DNA of 64,000 nucleotides, taken from assembly GCA_046328715.1 (NCBI GenBank), contig JAXLWB010000003.1, positions 274,436-338,435 of the forward strand. Reading direction: 5' to 3'. This document shows positions 29,991 to 38,873 of this stretch, one piece after another. Both the position numbers and the translations under genes were made by a program. Within the stretch, counting starts at the first letter, position 1. Each line of letters opens with the position of its first letter. The stretch comes from JAXLWB01 sp046328715. GTDB taxonomy: Bacteria; Chloroflexota; Anaerolineae; Caldilineales; Caldilineaceae. The notes under the pieces were generated by a model. It did not search any database, was not told the DNA's origin, and saw only the letters and a program-made list of their open reading frames with translations.

Positions 29991-31877
29991 GTGAGCACAA
30001 AACTCAAACAGGTGGCAAAAGTCATATTCCTGGGAATGCTCTTGCTGTTCGTGCAAGCGGACTATGTGCATGCCCATGCACTCTTGACACGCTCCCTGCC
30101 AGAAGCTGGGGCCGAATTGGCGACTGCCCCGGCCTCGATCGAACTTTGGTTTAGCGAGCCATTGGAAACAAAGTTTAGCAATGCTCACATCGAAGACGCC
30201 CAGGGCAACCAACTTGGCAACGGTGAATCGCAAGTAGATGCGAACGATCTCACGCACATGACCCTGCACGTTAGTGGGCTTGCTCCGGGTGTCTACACCG
30301 TCGTCTATCGCTCGCTCTCGCAAGCCGACGGACATGAGTGGTTGGGCTCGTTTCCGTTGGTGATTCTCAATGCCGATGGTTCACGACCAGCAGGTGCGGA
30401 GGCAGTTCACAAAGCGGACACAGCGCAACAAGAGTTGCTCCCTGGGTTTGGGGCAGTCGTCAGCCGTTGGCTTTCGTTGCTTGGCTCGATGTTGCTAGTG
30501 GGTGTCCTGCTCCTAAAACAGATCGCCAACTTGAGGCCGACAAGCTCTGTGGTTCCTGGCAAACCGCTTGCAAAGACAGCGAAATTTCAAGCCGTATTGC
30601 GACGCAGTATCACACTTGGCATCAATACAGGCATGGTGATGCTGGGACTCGGCGTGGTATCACAGATTGTTGTGATGAGTTCGGCATTAAACGAAAATAA
30701 CGGCCTGACTGAGCTATTGCTACAAACCAACAGCGGCAAACTGCTTTGTGTCCGATTGTTGCTGGCTGGAGCTTGGTTAGCAATCGTCCTGGTTTGGGGG
30801 AAAGGACAAAACCTGGTTATAGAATGGCCACTCTTTGCACTCAGCTTGGCAATCCTGGCCACATTTTCACTGGGTAGCCATGCCGCAGCGGTCGTTGGCA
30901 GCGGATGGGCCATGCTGGTTGACTTTGTCCATCTAGGTGCAGCGGCGATTTGGCTCGGTGGATTGACCTTGTTGGCGCTGTTGCTCTGGAACCTACGTGG
31001 TCAACCTGCCAAGGAGGATGGCATCGCCCTTCGGCAGACCGTACAGCGCTTTTCAGCCGTTGCCACCTTGGCAGTCTTTGTGCTGGCGTGCAGTGGACTT
31101 TTCAGCACGCTGGTGCAACTCAAATCGCTTGACTTGCTCTGGACCAGCCTCTACGGTTGGGTGCTGCTGGCCAAGCTGGCACTGATGGCATTTACTTTGG
31201 TCATTGCGCTGCTCAACCATCGCCTGGTGCGCGATTCAGCCAGTGATAGTGCTTCTGCCTGGCAATCAAGCCAATACCGCTCTTTTCTGCGCCAGGTTTG
31301 GAGCGAGTCGCTGCTTGGGCTGGTATTGATGTTGGTCGTGGCCGTACTGGTGCAGACGCCAATTCCACAACTCGCATCGACAAGTGAAGCCAAAGATTAT
31401 TTCGAGACCATTCTGACTGCCGACGATCTGAACATTCACATGCAGATCTTGCCGAACCAGGTCGGGGAGAACCAGTATATCACCCACCTTTACCACACAG
31501 ACGGCTCCTCGATTGGCGAGGTGCAGATGGTACGTCTCAGCTTTGAGCATCAGACCGCACAACTAGGTCAGTCCGATCTTGTCTTGAACGACCAGGGCAA
31601 CGGGATCTTGAACGGCAAAGGTGCCTATCTCAACCGTGCCGGGCCATGGAATGTTTCAGTTTACATCCGCCGCCGTGGGATGGATGACACCTTGGTCAAA
31701 ACCAGTGTAGAAGTGCCTGACGCAAACGCGCAAAGCGCTGATAGCCAGGTCACGCCAAGCCGGCAACCGTGGCAGAACCCGATTACGACTGTTCCAGCTA
31801 TTGTGCTGATTGGGGCAGTGTTGCTGGCTTGTTTCGTAGTATTCCTACTCTTTCGACGAATCGAGAAGAACGCCTAG
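29991..31877 (+). CDS. CopC-CopD fusion (YcnJ-like copper import protein)
   Basis: The protein of about 628 residues has a signal peptide ending VHA, a CopC domain beginning with the ligand His (HALLTRSLPEAGAELA) and containing QADGHEWLGSF. A CopD membrane domain of about eight helices follows, with GSHAAAVVGSGW and DFVHLGAAAIWLGGL. A soluble beta domain and a last helix complete it. Fusion of CopC to CopD is typical of YcnJ of Bacillus, which serves copper import. No ATG is available; GTG at 29991 gives a clean signal peptide, TTG at 29973 is possible. The next gene starts one base after its stop codon. Confidence 0.88.
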   Translation: MSTKLKQVAKVIFLGMLLLFVQADYVHAHALLTRSLPEAGAELATAPASIELWFSEPLETKFSNAHIEDAQGNQLGNGESQVDANDLTHMTLHVSGLAPGVYTVVYRSLSQADGHEWLGSFPLVILNADGSRPAGAEAVHKADTAQQELLPGFGAVVSRWLSLLGSMLLVGVLLLKQIANLRPTSSVVPGKPLAKTAKFQAVLRRSITLGINTGMVMLGLGVVSQIVVMSSALNENNGLTELLLQTNSGKLLCVRLLLAGAWLAIVLVWGKGQNLVIEWPLFALSLAILATFSLGSHAAAVVGSGWAMLVDFVHLGAAAIWLGGLTLLALLLWNLRGQPAKEDGIALRQTVQRFSAVATLAVFVLACSGLFSTLVQLKSLDLLWTSLYGWVLLAKLALMAFTLVIALLNHRLVRDSASDSASAWQSSQYRSFLRQVWSESLLGLVLMLVVAVLVQTPIPQLASTSEAKDYFETILTADDLNIHMQILPNQVGENQYITHLYHTDGSSIGEVQMVRLSFEHQTAQLGQSDLVLNDQGNGILNGKGAYLNRAGPWNVSVYIRRRGMDDTLVKTSVEVPDANAQSADSQVTPSRQPWQNPITTVPAIVLIGAVLLACFVVFLLFRRIEKNA

Positions 31878-31878
31878 T

Positions 31879-32415
31879 ATGAGTTTGTTGCAAGCTTCAA
31901 AGTTGCGCTATCACCCGTCCAGCGGACGCACCCCATGTCGGTTGCGACCCTGGCAGATCGCGCTCTCAAGCTTCTACGCAGTGCTCTTTGCCTTTGTCTT
32001 GCCCTTTGTCTGTTTCGGCAAACTTGCTGAACCTGACCATCCGCACCGTTTTCCCCATCTGGTCTTTGTCGAGCCGCCAGTTGTGGAGCCGCAAGGATGG
32101 ATCTCCGCAATTGTTCAAAAAGCTGCGTTCTCGAATGCCGCCTCATCACTCTATGATCGCTTCCTGGCCCCTGCAATCCTACAGACTACAGGTCGGGCAC
32201 CGCAAACGGTCAATTCAGCATCGACCCTACCCGCAGGGCGCGCCACCTCCACGTTGGTCATTTTTGAAGTATTGACGCTTATCCTGCTCTATGCCTGGGC
32301 AATCTCCCGCATCGACCATCCTCACTCCGTAATTCTCATTCCACATCCCTTCCCTGCCTCAATTACACCCACCATTCTTCTACCACCACCCAGGCAGAAC
32401 ATTGCCTTTCGCTAA
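31879..32415 (+). CDS. Small membrane protein with HPHRFPH motif, copy 2
   Basis: The 178-residue protein mirrors the one at 27366. It has an N-terminal membrane helix (SSFYAVLFAFVLPFVCFG), AEPDHPHRFPHLVFVEP, a variable middle, a second helix (TLVIFEVLTLILLYAWAI) and the tail FPASITPTILLPPPR. An extra DHPHSV lies in the loop after the second helix. It begins one base after the CopC-CopD stop codon, so it is co-transcribed and probably works with it. Sharing of two separate motifs across strongly diverged sequence marks an ancient paralogous family. I do not recognise the family; copper binding is inference. Confidence 0.68.
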   Translation: MSLLQASKLRYHPSSGRTPCRLRPWQIALSSFYAVLFAFVLPFVCFGKLAEPDHPHRFPHLVFVEPPVVEPQGWISAIVQKAAFSNAASSLYDRFLAPAILQTTGRAPQTVNSASTLPAGRATSTLVIFEVLTLILLYAWAISRIDHPHSVILIPHPFPASITPTILLPPPRQNIAFR

Positions 32416-32583
32416 AAATTCAACCAGACAATCCTAAAACTTTGTAAAATCTGCACACCGTACGTTTGTTGCGCTTTGTCGAGGAGCCAAACGTGATGGA
32501 TAGCCATCGCTATTGCTTTAGCGTGCAACTCGGTGATTCAGACCACTTTTTTAACTTGATTGGCATTCTACTAAGCTAACACA

Positions 32584-32635
32584 ACTTACACCAGACTTAC
32601 ACCAGTCCAACCTGTACAGCGGATTGGATGTAAGT
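32584..32635. promoter_or_regulatory. Repeat and palindrome upstream of the PCu(A)C gene
   Basis: ACTTACACCAG occurs twice in tandem (32584-32594, 32595-32605), and TTGGATGTAAGT (32624-32635) is inverted relative to it. The arms ACTTACA...TCCAA and TTGGA-TGTAAGT could bind a dimeric regulator. It lies 22-75 bp upstream of the start codon, where an operator would act. No known consensus is matched with certainty. Confidence 0.4.
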
Positions 32636-32657
32636 CATTACCAGAAAGGACTATCGT

Positions 32658-33320
32658 ATGAAACGTCTCAACTTCACTACTCACAGTTCACTGCGCGCAT
32701 TCCTGTTTGCCGCGCTCCTAACTTCAACCACTGCGGCTTGCGCTCCCGTACAACCAGCAACGCAGACGGCACCGCAAGCTGCAGCCGCAACCGTGGCGGG
32801 GCTGGAAATCGTCGATCCTTGGGCCCGTGCCGCAGCCATGAAGGGCGAAGGCGATATGCAAGCAATGGGTAGCAGCGAGGCGATGACCGACACTGCGGCA
32901 GCCGGAGGCGGCATGGCAATGGGCGGCAGCGACGCCATGACCAGTACTGAGTCCATGAGCGGCACGATGGGGATGGGCGACAGCATGGGCATGGGTGTCG
33001 GTGGTGCGATGAGCGCCATTTATATGACGATTCACAATACCAGCAGCGAGGCAGATCGACTGATCAAAGCGCAAAGCGACGCCGCCCAGGTCGTCGAAAT
33101 ACACACCATGGAAGAGAAAGATGGGGTCATGACCATGCACCCCGTCGATGGCATTGACGTGCCAGCCAGCGGTGATGCCGAACTGAAACCTGGTGGCTTC
33201 CATGTCATGTTGATCGGCTTGACCCGCGACCTAACCGTGGGCGAGCAGGTTACCGTCACCCTCACCTTTGAGAAGGCTGGCGATGTGACGCTTCAGGCCG
33301 ATGTGCGCGAACGAAAGTAA
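32658..33320 (+). CDS. PCu(A)C-type copper chaperone with Met-rich insertion
   Basis: The 220-residue lipoprotein has signal and lipobox near TSTTAAC. The domain begins VAGLEIVDPWARAAAM, has the copper motif EIHTMEEKDGVMTMHPV and GGFHVMLIGL, giving the H-(M)-x10-M...HxM ligand set, and ends VTVTLTFEKAGDVTLQ. PCu(A)C proteins deliver Cu(I) to the CuA centre of cytochrome oxidase together with SCO1. Between strand one and the conserved AIYMTIHN segment there is an extra Met/Gly/Ser stretch with more than ten Met. AAAGGA precedes the ATG. The SCO1 gene follows. Confidence 0.9.
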   Translation: MKRLNFTTHSSLRAFLFAALLTSTTAACAPVQPATQTAPQAAAATVAGLEIVDPWARAAAMKGEGDMQAMGSSEAMTDTAAAGGGMAMGGSDAMTSTESMSGTMGMGDSMGMGVGGAMSAIYMTIHNTSSEADRLIKAQSDAAQVVEIHTMEEKDGVMTMHPVDGIDVPASGDAELKPGGFHVMLIGLTRDLTVGEQVTVTLTFEKAGDVTLQADVRERK

Positions 33321-33346
33321 AGCAGTGGGACAGGTAGTCAGTCAAT

Positions 33347-33379
33347 CAGTGGGCAGTAGAAATATCTCACTGCCCACTG
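33347..33379. terminator. Hairpin between the PCu(A)C and SCO1 genes
   Basis: CAGTGGGCAGT (33347-33357) and ACTGCCCACTG (33369-33379) pair around an 11-base loop. It may attenuate transcription into the SCO1 gene or stabilise the upstream mRNA. Confidence 0.6.
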
Positions 33380-33401
33380 ACCACTGACAAATCGAGGATC
33401 T

Positions 33402-34004
33402 ATGAATCGCAGAATTATATTGGCAATTTCCCTGCTGGTTTTGCTGTTGGGAATCGGTGGAGGTGCAGCATATGCCTGGTTGCGCCCATATCAGTCTCAC
33501 GGCTTTATGCTCGACAAAGCGACACCGGCAACCGACTTCACGTTGAACGCAGCCGGCAACCAGCGCGTAAGCTTGAGTGATTATCGGGGCAAGATCGTGC
33601 TGCTCTACTTTGGCTACACCCACTGTCCAGATGTCTGCCCAACCACGATGGCCGATCTGCGTGTGGCGCTCTCTGAGTTGGAAACAAAGGCAAACGACAT
33701 TCAGGTCATCATGGTTTCGGTTGACCCTGAGCGCGATTCACCCCAATGGCTAGCGGATTATGTCCACCGCTTTGATGATCGCTTCCTGGGTCTCACTGGC
33801 CCGCTTGACCAAGTCACAGAAATTGCCACCGCCTATGGCATTCGCTTCCAGAAACATGCTGGCACTGCGGCCACCGGCTATCTGATCGATCACACCGCTA
33901 AGGTGACAGTGATCGACCGCCAAGGCAACACGCGCATGTTCTTCCCCTTTGGGCTGACCTCAGAGGAAATGGCGGAAGATCTGCGCTATATGCTGTCGCT
34001 CTAG
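33402..34004 (+). CDS. SCO1/SenC-family copper/thiol protein
   Basis: The 200-residue protein has one N-terminal membrane anchor and a thioredoxin-like domain. The CPDVC metal/thiol motif is in GYTHCPDVCPTT. The distal His is in YLIDHTAKV, and VSVDPERDSP is the usual loop. SCO proteins reduce or metallate the CuA site of cytochrome c oxidase. Being next to PCu(A)C supports an oxidase-assembly role for this part of the island. No oxidase subunit is encoded in the window. Confidence 0.95.
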   Translation: MNRRIILAISLLVLLLGIGGGAAYAWLRPYQSHGFMLDKATPATDFTLNAAGNQRVSLSDYRGKIVLLYFGYTHCPDVCPTTMADLRVALSELETKANDIQVIMVSVDPERDSPQWLADYVHRFDDRFLGLTGPLDQVTEIATAYGIRFQKHAGTAATGYLIDHTAKVTVIDRQGNTRMFFPFGLTSEEMAEDLRYMLSL

Positions 34005-34072
34005 CCTTGAAGCCAGCAGCGTCTATTCATTTATTACAGGTTTGCATACTCAACCAATCAAAGGCAACTTAC

Positions 34073-35158
34073 ATGATGATCAGCAAGGTCCGCTTCTATC
34101 CTTTACTCTTGAGCTTATTTCTGCTTGCAGTGCTCGCAGCGTGTGTTGCTCCCGCAGCGCCCACTGCAAGTAGTGCTCCCGCACCTGCACCCGCCGCTGA
34201 CAACAACAGCAGCCAAGCAGGCACGCTCAACACTACCTATCCGCTCACCATCAGCGATTGCAGCGGCCACACAACCACCTACAACGAAGCCCCCCAAACG
34301 CCTGTTACACTAGATCCCCAATCGTATGAAATGATGTTTTGGCTTGGGCTTGGGCAAAAGCAGATTGCCGCTGGACCGCAACCCCTGCCTGCTGTCCCCG
34401 ATCAATTCAAAGAGCAGACATCCACAGTGACGACCTTGGCCAGAGCCGAAGGCGCAGACTACGTGTCCAAAGAAGTGTTGCTTGCCGCCAAACCAGATTT
34501 TGTCTATGGAGCCTATCGTAGTGGCTTTAATGGCGACACGATGTTTAGCGAAGAGGAGTGGGCCGCCAAAGGAGTGAATAGCTACTTGTCCTTTAGTGGC
34601 GGCGGCTGCAAAGGTGAAGACGCCAGCGCACCCCGTGTCAACCTGAATAAAACGTTCCTCGATATCAAAAACCTTGGCAAGATCTTCGACATTCAAGATC
34701 AGGCGAATGCGCTGATCGCCCGCATGAAAAGCGACCTGGAAACTGCGCTGAAGTCTGTGGGTGATGGCGAGAAGTTGCGCGTTGGAATGTTTGAACCAGG
34801 CGAATATTACGATGAGCGGCCAGGTGTCATGGGCGCAACTTCCACCACTAACGCCATCATCACTCTGGCTGGCGGGGTCAATGCCTTCGGCGACATAGAG
34901 GATGCTTATCAGCAGACCACCTGGGAAGAATATATCAAACGTGATCCACAGGTGATCATCGTCATTGCTTATCCTGCTGCTGCGCCCCAAGCGTGGATCG
35001 ATGGAGAAAAGCTGCTGAGTGAGATGCCAGCGCTGCAGAATGTATCCGCCATTAAGGACAGGCGCTTTGTACGCCTTACTTTCCCCGAAATGGGTTTTGG
35101 CGGTGTTCGCAATGTGGACGCAGTGAAAAAGTTGGCAGAGGCACTGGCTGGCAAATAG
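34073..35158 (+). CDS. FecB/BtuF-like substrate-binding lipoprotein, type 1
   Basis: The 361-residue protein has a lipoprotein signal with lipobox LAAC and an Ala/Pro linker. The mature domain begins YPLTISDCSGHTTTYNEAP, then VTLDPQSYEMMFWLGLG, KEVLLAAKPDFVYGAY and the late TWEEYIKRDPQVIIV. This is the helical-backbone (cluster A-II) fold that binds siderophores, haem or corrinoids. The DC(S/G)G(H/R)xTTY opening defines what I call type 1, shared with 54567 and the first half of 57642. A broken permease and ATPase follow, making this the remnant of a full importer. The ligand is unknown. Confidence 0.9.
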   Translation: MMISKVRFYPLLLSLFLLAVLAACVAPAAPTASSAPAPAPAADNNSSQAGTLNTTYPLTISDCSGHTTTYNEAPQTPVTLDPQSYEMMFWLGLGQKQIAAGPQPLPAVPDQFKEQTSTVTTLARAEGADYVSKEVLLAAKPDFVYGAYRSGFNGDTMFSEEEWAAKGVNSYLSFSGGGCKGEDASAPRVNLNKTFLDIKNLGKIFDIQDQANALIARMKSDLETALKSVGDGEKLRVGMFEPGEYYDERPGVMGATSTTNAIITLAGGVNAFGDIEDAYQQTTWEEYIKRDPQVIIVIAYPAAAPQAWIDGEKLLSEMPALQNVSAIKDRRFVRLTFPEMGFGGVRNVDAVKKLAEALAGK

Positions 35159-35342
35159 GAAAATTCAGGCACTACACAGAGGGCATTGAGAAGACGCTGA
35201 GAGCACGGAGAAGAACTCAGAGAAAGTGTGAACTACCGATTCTGAGTTCACTCCGTAGATATCGTGGCTCTTTTGTGCATTCTGTGTCGCTAGACGATTT
35301 GAGGGCGAAAAATCTTGACAAACAGAGCAAATTTTTCAGCCC

Positions 35343-35411
35343 TTCCATGTTCCCTGATTTCCGTGTTTACGAAAAAAGGCTTTGTAAACACGGAAATCAG
35401 GGAACACGGAA
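35343..35411. repeat. Long hairpin, 28-base arms with one mismatch
   Basis: TTCCATGTTCCCTGATTTCC with its continuation to 35370 pairs with 35384-35411 around a 13-base loop, with one mismatch (35347 with 35407). One arm recurs at 23,396-23,421. It lies in the 375-bp spacer between the binding protein and its permease and could be a terminator or a small mobile repeat. Confidence 0.75.
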
Positions 35412-35427
35412 TCTTCATTTATCGGGC

Positions 35428-35490
35428 TTCGACGTGTCCTTCGACAAGCTCAGGACACGGACACCGAGCCTGTCGAGGTGCAGCCGAACG
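35428..35490. repeat. GC-rich spacer repeat with nested inverted segments
   Basis: CGTGTCCTTCGACAAGCTCA is followed by GGACACG and then by CCGAGCCTGTCGAGG, allowing two alternative stem-loops. A similar style of sequence occurs near 38,880-38,936. Confidence 0.5.
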
Positions 35491-35532
35491 TTTGAGGCGC
35501 AGCTTCGCTAGATAGTTACAAAAAAAGTAACG

Positions 35533-36606
35533 ATGGTTGATCAATCACTTTCACGGAAAACAGCGCGAACCCCTGTAGGCATTGTTGTGCTAGGCTGCCT
35601 GCTTCTGCTGCTGGTGTCCTTTACGATTTCTGTCTCATGGGGTGCGGTGGCAATTCCCTTTACCGATGTCTGGGCCATTTTGCTCAAAAAGATTCTCCAC
35701 CTGGAGCCGACGAGCAACCTTGACCCTACTTATATTGACATTGTCTGGACCTTACGTGCGCCGCGCGTCGTACTCGCTGCCCTGGTCGGTGCGGGCCTGT
35801 CGCTGGCCGGTGTGGCGGCACAGGCGATGGTGCGCAATCCACTGGCAGACCCCTATGTGCTGGGCGTTTCAGGGGGTGCGTCGGTGGCCGCTGTTGCCTC
35901 CATTCTCTTCGGGCTGGGTGCCTTTGGGCTGACTTCGACGTCGAGTTCAGCCTTTGTAGGTGCCGTTCTAGCGATGCTTTTGGTGATCCTCTTTGGGCAA
36001 CGGAGAGGCGTAATTTCCCCACTACGTCTGATTCTGGCCGGGGTAGCCATTGGTCATTTATTAGCGGGCATCACAAGCTTTTTGGTTCTGCAGGCCGACG
36101 ACGCACAGCAGGTCTTTGGTGTTCTCTTTTGGCTGGAGGGTAGCCTGGCCCGTTCGAATTGGGACTTCCTACTCCTACCCGTGGTGGCGATCCTGGTGAG
36201 TTGGGTGACATTGTTTGCCGACGGGCACAAGTTGAACGCCTTGCTCGTCGGTGACGAGACAGCCTCCAGCCTCGGTGTCAATACCAACTACCTGCGGGGT
36301 CGCTTGCTGATCATCACGGCGCTGCTGACAGCGGTGATGGTTTCGCTATCCGGCATCATCGGCTTTGTGGGGCTGGTTGTTCCGCATATTGCGCGCTGCT
36401 GTTAGTCGGCAGTGACCATCGCCGCGTGATTCCAGTGGCAGCGATCTTTGGTGCAGGGCCTTTTTTGATCCTTGCCGATGCGATTGCCCGACTCCTGCTC
36501 GCACCGATTGAAATTCCTGTTCGGCATTGTGACTGGCGTCTTTGGTGCGCCGTTTTTCCTGTGGCTTTTGCGGCGCTGCCGAAAATCTGGTAGCAAGGGT
36601 GTAACC
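35533..36606 (+). pseudogene. FecCD-family metallophore permease, frameshifted
   Basis: The first 287 codons read as a typical FecCD permease. They show LRAPRVVLAALVGAGLSLAG, then QAMVRNPLADPYVLGVSGGA, LNALLVGDETASSLGV and IGFVGLVVPHIAR. One base is then missing near 36,395, giving a stop at 36,403-36,405. The correct C-terminus continues in another frame (LLVGSDHRRVIPVAAIFG) until a second, inserted base near 36,521, after which GIVTGVFGAPFFLWLLRR reads on. The two changes are compensatory in net length. It would pass siderophore-like chelates in a dimer. Either recent decay or sequence error. Confidence 0.85.
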
Positions 36607-37404
36607 ATGAAACTTGAATTCGACATGAAGTCCAAGTCCAAATCGGTACGATTCAACTATCGTACAAGGTGTTACGTTTCCAGATTCAAGCAGGTGAACT
36701 GGCTGGGTGATTGGTCCAAATGGCTTCAGGAAAGTCCACGTTACTACGCACAGCTTACCGGCATCTTCGTCCAGCAGCGGGAATTGTCCACGTAGGTGAT
36801 GAGGATGCCTGGCAACTGCCCAGCAAAATTGCGGCAGCACTGCGGGTGGCTGCCGTACCGCAGAAGGCGTTCCAGTGAATTTGACTTTACCGTGAACGAA
36901 ATGGTGGAGATGGGGCGGATTCCACACATGTCACTCTTCGGTTCGCAGTCTGTGGCGTCACAGTGTGTTGTGCGGGCGGCAATGGAGCGCGTCGGCATCC
37001 TTGAATTTGCTGATCGTCCCTTTGTCTCCTTGTCGGGCGGTGAGCGACAGCGGGTGTTGCTTGCTCGCGCGCTGGCACAGGAGACCCCAGTCCTTGTACT
37101 TGATGAGCCGACCAACCACCTGGACATTCGCCATCAACTGGAATTGCTGACCATGTTGCGTGAACTGCGTTTGACCACACTGATCGCCATCCACGACCTA
37201 AATCTGGCTGCCAGCTACTGCGATCGGCTACATCTGATGAATCACGGGCAGTTGGTAGCAAGTGGTACGCCAGAGGAAGTGCTGACACCGGAGCGAGTTG
37301 CTGAAGTTTTTGGGGTGGAAGCACAGGTGGCACACGACGAGGATGGATTGCTGCGTCTCCGCTTTCAACCTTTGGGCTGGAAGCGAAGTGAAAGAATTGC
37401 CTAA
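36607..37404 (+). pseudogene. FecE-like ATPase, several frameshifts in the N-terminal half
   Basis: The C-terminal part is intact from about 36,880: FTVNEMVEMGRIPHMSLFG, the signature LSGGERQRVLLARALAQ, Walker B VLVLDEPTNHLDI and the switch His IHDLNLAA. The N-terminal third needs at least three single-base corrections (near 36,695, 36,714 and 36,882) to restore IGPNG-SGKST and EDAWQLPSKIAAALRVAAVPQK. With the two indels in the permease, this makes five in about 500 bp. Protein-level conservation between the indels is good, as for the neighbouring permease. Confidence 0.82.
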
Positions 37405-37419
37405 AAATAAGGAACAGGA

Positions 37420-38061
37420 ATGGGGAAATCGGCTGAATTGCTGCTCCAGCAAGTTTCCTGCTGGCATGGCAGCAATCAAGTTGTAAACAAAGTATCGTTG
37501 CGTGTGCACGCCGGAGCGCATGTAGCGCTGATCGGTGGCAACGGATCGGGCAAAAGCACGCTGCTGCGTTCGATTTTGGGGTTACACCATCAAACAGAAG
37601 GCCAAATTACGTTGGATGGCGAGGTTGCGCAGTCGAGTACACAATGGCAACGTCGTCGGTCTCGCATCGCCTACATGCCGCAACGGCAGTCGACCGGCCA
37701 CTTTCCCTTGCTGGTGCATGAGTTGCTGGCCAGCAGTGGCAGGATGGACGAGGCACGCAGCGCGGCCGAAGTGCTTGATGTCTGGCAATTTGCTCATCGT
37801 CCGCTCCATTCACTTTCCGGCGGGCAGTTGCAGCGAGCATTTCTGGCCAGGGCAATGGGCATGTTGGCAGGCGAAGCAGGCTTGCTGATTGCCGATGAAC
37901 CAACCGCTGCGCTGGATTTTGCTGGACAAGCCGCGATTGCAGAGCGATTGGCAGCGCTCCCCGCCACGGTCTTGGTTGTCACCCATGACCGAGCTGTGGC
38001 CGCCCGCTGTGATCGGATGGTTGAGATGGCAGGTGGACAATTGCGCGAGGTACCTGCATGA
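37420..38061 (+). CDS. ZnuC-like metal ABC transporter ATPase
   Basis: The 213-residue ATPase has Walker A IGGNGSGKSTLL, Q-loop YMPQRQST, signature LSGGQLQRAFLARAM, Walker B LLIADEPTAALDF and switch His VVTHDRA. The order and short length match the ATPases of the ABC-3 (Zn/Mn) family. AAGGA sits six bases before the ATG. Its stop overlaps the permease start by four bases (ATGA). With the next two genes it forms a ZnuCBA-like importer. Confidence 0.88.
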   Translation: MGKSAELLLQQVSCWHGSNQVVNKVSLRVHAGAHVALIGGNGSGKSTLLRSILGLHHQTEGQITLDGEVAQSSTQWQRRRSRIAYMPQRQSTGHFPLLVHELLASSGRMDEARSAAEVLDVWQFAHRPLHSLSGGQLQRAFLARAMGMLAGEAGLLIADEPTAALDFAGQAAIAERLAALPATVLVVTHDRAVAARCDRMVEMAGGQLREVPA

Positions 38062-38873
38062 GTGGCGATCAACTGTTACAACTCTTGCAGATGGTGCCAG
38101 TACAGCGCGCCGCTTTTGCCTTAGCCATCGCCAGCATCGGCATGCCGATTGTTGGGGTCTATGTGGTGGGGCTGAACATTGTGGCGGTGCGTTTTGCCAT
38201 GATGCATGTGGCACTGCTTGGTATTGCTTTGGGGCTGTTACTTGGCATCGAACCTACCCTCTGCGCACTCTGTCTTTGTGCAATGACTGGGGCAGCGGTG
38301 ACCCCAGTGGCTCGGCGTCCTGGGCGGCTTTCCGATGCAATGGGGCTGGTGATGACGTTGGCTATTGCCGGGGCACTCTTCACCCTATCGCTTTCTGGTG
38401 TCAATGCCAATGGTGCCTTTGAGTTGCTCTGGGGGTCGATCCTGGCGACACGGCGCAACGATGTGATCATATTGCTGCTGATCAGTGGGCTGACGGTGGC
38501 AATCTACCTATGGCAGCGGCGCAACCTGACGCTACTGCTCTACGACCGTGAACTGGCGCTCTGTTCAGGCGTAGACGTGGAACGGTTGACCCTGTTGTTG
38601 CTTATCCTAGTGGCGGTTGCCATCGCTGCCGCCGTACGTTTGACCGGTGCGCTGCTGGTCGATTCGATCACGTTGCTGCCGGCCCTAGCCGCGCGTAACC
38701 TCAGCCATTCCTTTTCCGGCATGGTGCGCTGGGCGGTTGTGATTGGGCTGGTTGGCAATTTGCTCGGCTTTTTGCTTACTTTGGTTTTCAACCAGCCGCC
38801 AGGGCCAATGTTGGTGCTGGTGGTTGGGTTGTTCACAATTGTCACTTATTTCGTAAAACCGACCCCACCCTAG
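38058..38873 (+). CDS. ZnuB-like (ABC-3 family) metal permease
   Basis: The 271-residue protein has about eight membrane helices and the ABC-3 family end region ALLVDSITLLPALAARNLSHS, with AFALAIASIGMPIVGVYVVG at the start. It should form the membrane channel for Zn(II), Mn(II) or a similar ion with the ATPase before it. The last codons and the stop codon lie inside the left arm of a large inverted repeat (38862-39114), so the original C-terminus may have been replaced. Confidence 0.85.
   Translation: MSGDQLLQLLQMVPVQRAAFALAIASIGMPIVGVYVVGLNIVAVRFAMMHVALLGIALGLLLGIEPTLCALCLCAMTGAAVTPVARRPGRLSDAMGLVMTLAIAGALFTLSLSGVNANGAFELLWGSILATRRNDVIILLLISGLTVAIYLWQRRNLTLLLYDRELALCSGVDVERLTLLLLILVAVAIAAAVRLTGALLVDSITLLPALAARNLSHSFSGMVRWAVVIGLVGNLLGFLLTLVFNQPPGPMLVLVVGLFTIVTYFVKPTPP

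Noticed and set aside
29556..30335. Minus-strand 259-codon ORF across copC and the CopC-CopD start
   Set aside because: It reads antisense to two well-recognised copper genes and its composition follows their codon bias.
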